DNA from: Ga0077527 sp038106575
GTDB lineage: Bacteria; Pseudomonadota; Gammaproteobacteria; Burkholderiales; SG8-41
DNA: 64,000 nt
Direction: 5' to 3'
NCBI GenBank assembly: GCA_038106575.1
Contig: JAYOED010000004.1
Location: 1-64,000, forward strand
Below, one piece after another: positions 61,690-64,000 of this stretch (position 1 is its first letter; every line of letters begins with the position of its first letter). The position numbers were made by a program, and so were the translations under genes. The notes beneath the pieces were generated by a model. That model ran no database searches. It saw only the letters and a list, made by a program, of their open reading frames with translations, and was not told the origin of the DNA.

Positions 61690-62103
61690 TCAGCTCCGTG
61701 TGATGATGACTTCGCCGCGAGCAGGAATGACGCGGACGCGGTCGCCGCTGCGGATCATGCAGGTGACATCACCCTCGAAGCGGTCCATCAGCGGAATGCC
61801 GCCGAAAGCGGCGCCTTGCGCCATGATAGGATTAGCGAAGTTGAGCAGTAGGGCCAGTGGCGCTTTTTTGCGTGCCGCCATTTCACGCAGCATCCACGCG
61901 GTGGCGACACCACCCTTGGCGGCATTGAGCACGAGTATCCTGCCGACGTAGTTTTGTCCCGCCAGTGCATGCTGCGGGCGTGAAAAGATTCCGGTGATTC
62001 GGTCGAGGTCGTAGCGCGCCGAAAAATTGTCGGAGGCTACAAGTGCAATACCTTCGACTTCAGCGCCGATGCCGCGATGGGCCTTCAGCGTGATCATGCT
62101 CAT
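61690..62103 (-). CDS. Aconitase X swivel-domain (small) subunit
   Basis: The 137-residue protein (from ATG 62103) has the small swivelling beta-barrel of aconitase X, DUF126: HRGIGAEVEGIALVASDNFS near the start, GRILVLNAAKGGVATAWML in the middle, then FEGDVTCMIRSGDRV. The longer upstream frame lies within the large subunit gene and is rejected. Its ATG overlaps the large-subunit TGA, so translation is coupled. Members include hydroxyproline dehydratases and mevalonate-phosphate dehydratases. Confidence 0.9.
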   Translation of the reverse strand: MSMITLKAHRGIGAEVEGIALVASDNFSARYDLDRITGIFSRPQHALAGQNYVGRILVLNAAKGGVATAWMLREMAARKKAPLALLLNFANPIMAQGAAFGGIPLMDRFEGDVTCMIRSGDRVRVIPARGEVIITRS

Positions 62104-63356
62104 TTGACGATCCTTCCGGCCACAGCGCTGTCCACGCAACGGGCCATGCTCCCGAGCACGGTTTCGTAACCGTAGCCACCGAGGATGTTGACGATCTTGG
62201 CCGAATTCGACATCAGCCGTTTCCAGCCGTTGGCTTCGCCGATCTCGCGGGCGTGCATCTGGTAGAAGCACACACCCTCGAGAAGCAGGCCGCCGGCATT
62301 CTCGATCATCGCGGTAATGCCGAGGCGGTCGGCGCCGTTCTTGATTTCCGGGCTGGTGGCGGCGATCAGCGTGACGCCGTTATGCACTTTTTTGCTGTCG
62401 AGCAGGCGGCCTAGTTGGTCGAGTTCGATCAGTGACAGTTGCGGCGCGGCGAACACCACGACGTCGAGCTTGTCGTCGCCGACGCCGAAAGTGCCGAAGA
62501 ATTTTCGGTAATCGTCAATGGAGATGGCAGTGGTCTGCGGCGGTTTGCCGTCGAAAACCGCTTTCAAGTCCGGAGCCTCGGGAGTCACGCCGATCATGTG
62601 AAAAAGGGCGGTGGAACCGAAGCTCGCCAGCGCGGCACCAAAATGCTTGATCTCGTCCGAAGTCGGCGTGCGGGTGATACCTTCAATGACCGGAACTTCA
62701 AAATAGGATTTCATGCGCCGGCCGATGATGCCACCGAGCGCGCCCCAGTCCGACAGGTCCTGCGGTTGGTGTTCGACGACAAAACGGGTGTGGCCGCGGC
62801 GGTGGCTGTCGAGATGAAAGCCGTAGCGTGGCACGCGGCCGGTCAAAGCCGCGGCTAGCGCCGAGGGGCCGCCCTCGAAGTTGGTGCGCGCGCCCAGAAC
62901 CGAATTCGCGTAGATACTTGATCCGGTATCGCCGAAGGCGAGGTGCTCGCCTTTGACCGGCGGGTTGATGGTCTGATAATTGATGCAGGTGTCGGTCATC
63001 AAAATGCCGAGCGCGCGGAAGGCGTCGATCGCGCGCTTTTCGAGTTTGATGAAAGACTCGTCCTGCTTGATGCGCTGGTAGGCCTTGAAATCGGCACCGC
63101 GGGGATCGGTGATGGTCGGTACCCGTACGGTGCGCTCGGCTTTTGGGCATTTCGCAAGTTCTTCGAGATATTCCACGCAGGCCGCACCCAGAGCTTCGCC
63201 GTCGGCCATCAGGTGGACCTGTGATATTTCCACCAGGTCGGGTGCATCGAAGAACTCGCCTACCGCGACCAGCTGCTGCATCGCGTACTGCCGTGGTTTG
63301 CCTTTGGCGCCGGCAAGCAGAGCCTGTTCGTAATCGTTTAGTTTGAGTTTTGCCAT
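62100..63356 (-). CDS. Aconitase X catalytic (large) subunit
   Basis: The 418-residue protein has the DUF521 aconitase-X pattern: ISQVHLMADGEAL near 44, TDTCINYQTINPPVKGEH near 121, ANSVLGARTNFEGGPS near 150 and ENAGGLLLEGVCFY near 352. Cysteines in DTCINY, VCFYQ and at ARCVD are available for an iron-sulfur cluster or Fe(II). It probably dehydrates a hydroxy acid. It is divergent from the CoA-transferase gene. Confidence 0.93.
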   Translation of the reverse strand: MAKLKLNDYEQALLAGAKGKPRQYAMQQLVAVGEFFDAPDLVEISQVHLMADGEALGAACVEYLEELAKCPKAERTVRVPTITDPRGADFKAYQRIKQDESFIKLEKRAIDAFRALGILMTDTCINYQTINPPVKGEHLAFGDTGSSIYANSVLGARTNFEGGPSALAAALTGRVPRYGFHLDSHRRGHTRFVVEHQPQDLSDWGALGGIIGRRMKSYFEVPVIEGITRTPTSDEIKHFGAALASFGSTALFHMIGVTPEAPDLKAVFDGKPPQTTAISIDDYRKFFGTFGVGDDKLDVVVFAAPQLSLIELDQLGRLLDSKKVHNGVTLIAATSPEIKNGADRLGITAMIENAGGLLLEGVCFYQMHAREIGEANGWKRLMSNSAKIVNILGGYGYETVLGSMARCVDSAVAGRIVK

Positions 63357-63525
63357 AGTGCTCGGATTTTAGCGTGCATTTCAGCTGATCTGCGCCTCGG
63401 GCATTCCGTGCACTACGGCTTTGTGCGAAAATCGAGGGACAAATAAAGCAGGGTGTTTTCGCAGCGCCGCCGTTCATCCGGCTAACATTTTTCATCTTAA
63501 TTTTCTGTTTTGAAGAGAGAATTCC

Positions 63526-64000
63526 ATGAGTGCTGATAGCCAACGTCGTGGCCCGCTGTCCCGCTTTCGCGTCATCGACCTGACTCGAGTACGTTCGGGG
63601 CCGACCTGCGTGCGCCAGTTTGCTGACTGGGGTGCCGACGTGATCAAGATCGAGACACCGCCGGGACTCAACCTGTCCGACGGCTGGGGCGGCAAGCGCA
63701 CCGGAGCCGACTTCCAGAACCTGCACCGCAACAAGCGCGGCATGACGCTGAATCTGAAAGACCCCGACGGGCTGAAGATATTCATGCAGCTCGTTGAGAA
63801 ATCCGACGTCGTTGCCGAGAACTACCGGCCCGATGTTAAGAACCGCCTTGGCATTGATTACGAGTCACTGAATAAGGTCAACAAGAAGATCATCCTCGCC
63901 AGCATTTCCGGCTTCGGTCAGACCGGTCCGTATTCCAAGCGTCCGGGCTTCGACCAGGTGACGCAGGGCATGGGCGGGCTGATGGCGATCACCGGCGAGC
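63526..64000 (+). CDS. Family III CoA-transferase (CaiB/BaiF), 3' truncated by window edge
   Basis: The visible 158 residues show the family III start: FRVIDLTRVRSGPTCVRQFA near 14-33, GADVIKIETPPG near 37, NKRGMTLNLKDPDG near 73 and AENYRPDVKNRLGIDYESL near 99-117. SGFGQTGPYSKRPGFDQV (about 131-148) includes the conserved site before the catalytic Asp, which would be just at or beyond the edge. Such enzymes move CoA between organic acids. A GAAGAGAG site precedes ATG 63526. The rest is outside the window. Confidence 0.92.
   Translation, partial: MSADSQRRGPLSRFRVIDLTRVRSGPTCVRQFADWGADVIKIETPPGLNLSDGWGGKRTGADFQNLHRNKRGMTLNLKDPDGLKIFMQLVEKSDVVAENYRPDVKNRLGIDYESLNKVNKKIILASISGFGQTGPYSKRPGFDQVTQGMGGLMAITGE

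Overview
The window reads as a draft-assembly contig from a betaproteobacterium, most likely Burkholderiales-like. The gene order exbB-exbD-lpxK-Trm112-kdsB-adk, the MutL type, the fused PntA and three Bug/TctC-type solute receptors support this (established knowledge plus inference). Coding is dense and GC-rich. Two runs of N interrupt the assembly, at 1138-1257 inside adk and at 54195-54204.

Region 1 (1-28 kb) is mostly housekeeping. It holds a partial phosphofructokinase, adk, the Kdo/lipid A genes kdsB and lpxK, exbBD, xseA, miaA, mutL, pntAB, amiC, tsaE, queG, a Tat-exported MsrB, an YlqF-type GTPase, a 3-hydroxybutyrate dehydrogenase, an M48 lipoprotein protease and an ABC-F ATPase. Decayed genes lie between them: a tandem cyclic-nucleotide-binding protein, a small exported protein, a GNAT/haloacid dehalogenase double relic and a collapsed MFS transporter. 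The most notable locus is at 23962-25581. A conserved protein of unknown function is followed by a UGSC-type selenoprotein whose in-frame TGA (25330-25332) precedes a SECIS-like hairpin. An ordinary ORF caller splits this gene in two.

Region 2 (28-54 kb) is accessory catabolism built on CoA thioesters. A minus-strand run at 39.4-28.3 kb carries an ADP-forming acyl-CoA synthetase, a nitronate monooxygenase-like flavoprotein, an enoyl-CoA hydratase, an AMP-forming acyl-CoA ligase, an alpha/beta hydrolase, a DUF35 OB-fold protein, a cysteine-less thiolase-like protein, a GST, a ModA-like protein without a signal peptide, a Bug receptor and a TauD/TfdA dioxygenase. A plus-strand operon (41.6-46.7 kb) carries a CocE-type hydrolase, a Cys-nucleophile hydrolase, a Bug receptor, an ornithine-cyclodeaminase-family enzyme and an AhpD-like protein. 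A second acyl-CoA operon (54.1-49.0 kb, minus) has MaoC, SDR, enoyl-CoA hydratase, MFS and an enolase-superfamily enzyme. Together these suggest uptake and beta-oxidation-like breakdown of unidentified organic acids.

Region 3 (54-64 kb) has a phytanoyl-CoA dioxygenase-like enzyme with an MmgE/PrpD protein, an orphan DNA methyltransferase broken by one in-frame TAG, glycolate oxidase glcDEF directly downstream of an aconitase-X pair, and the start of a family III CoA-transferase. No tRNA, rRNA, CRISPR array or intact insertion sequence was recognised.
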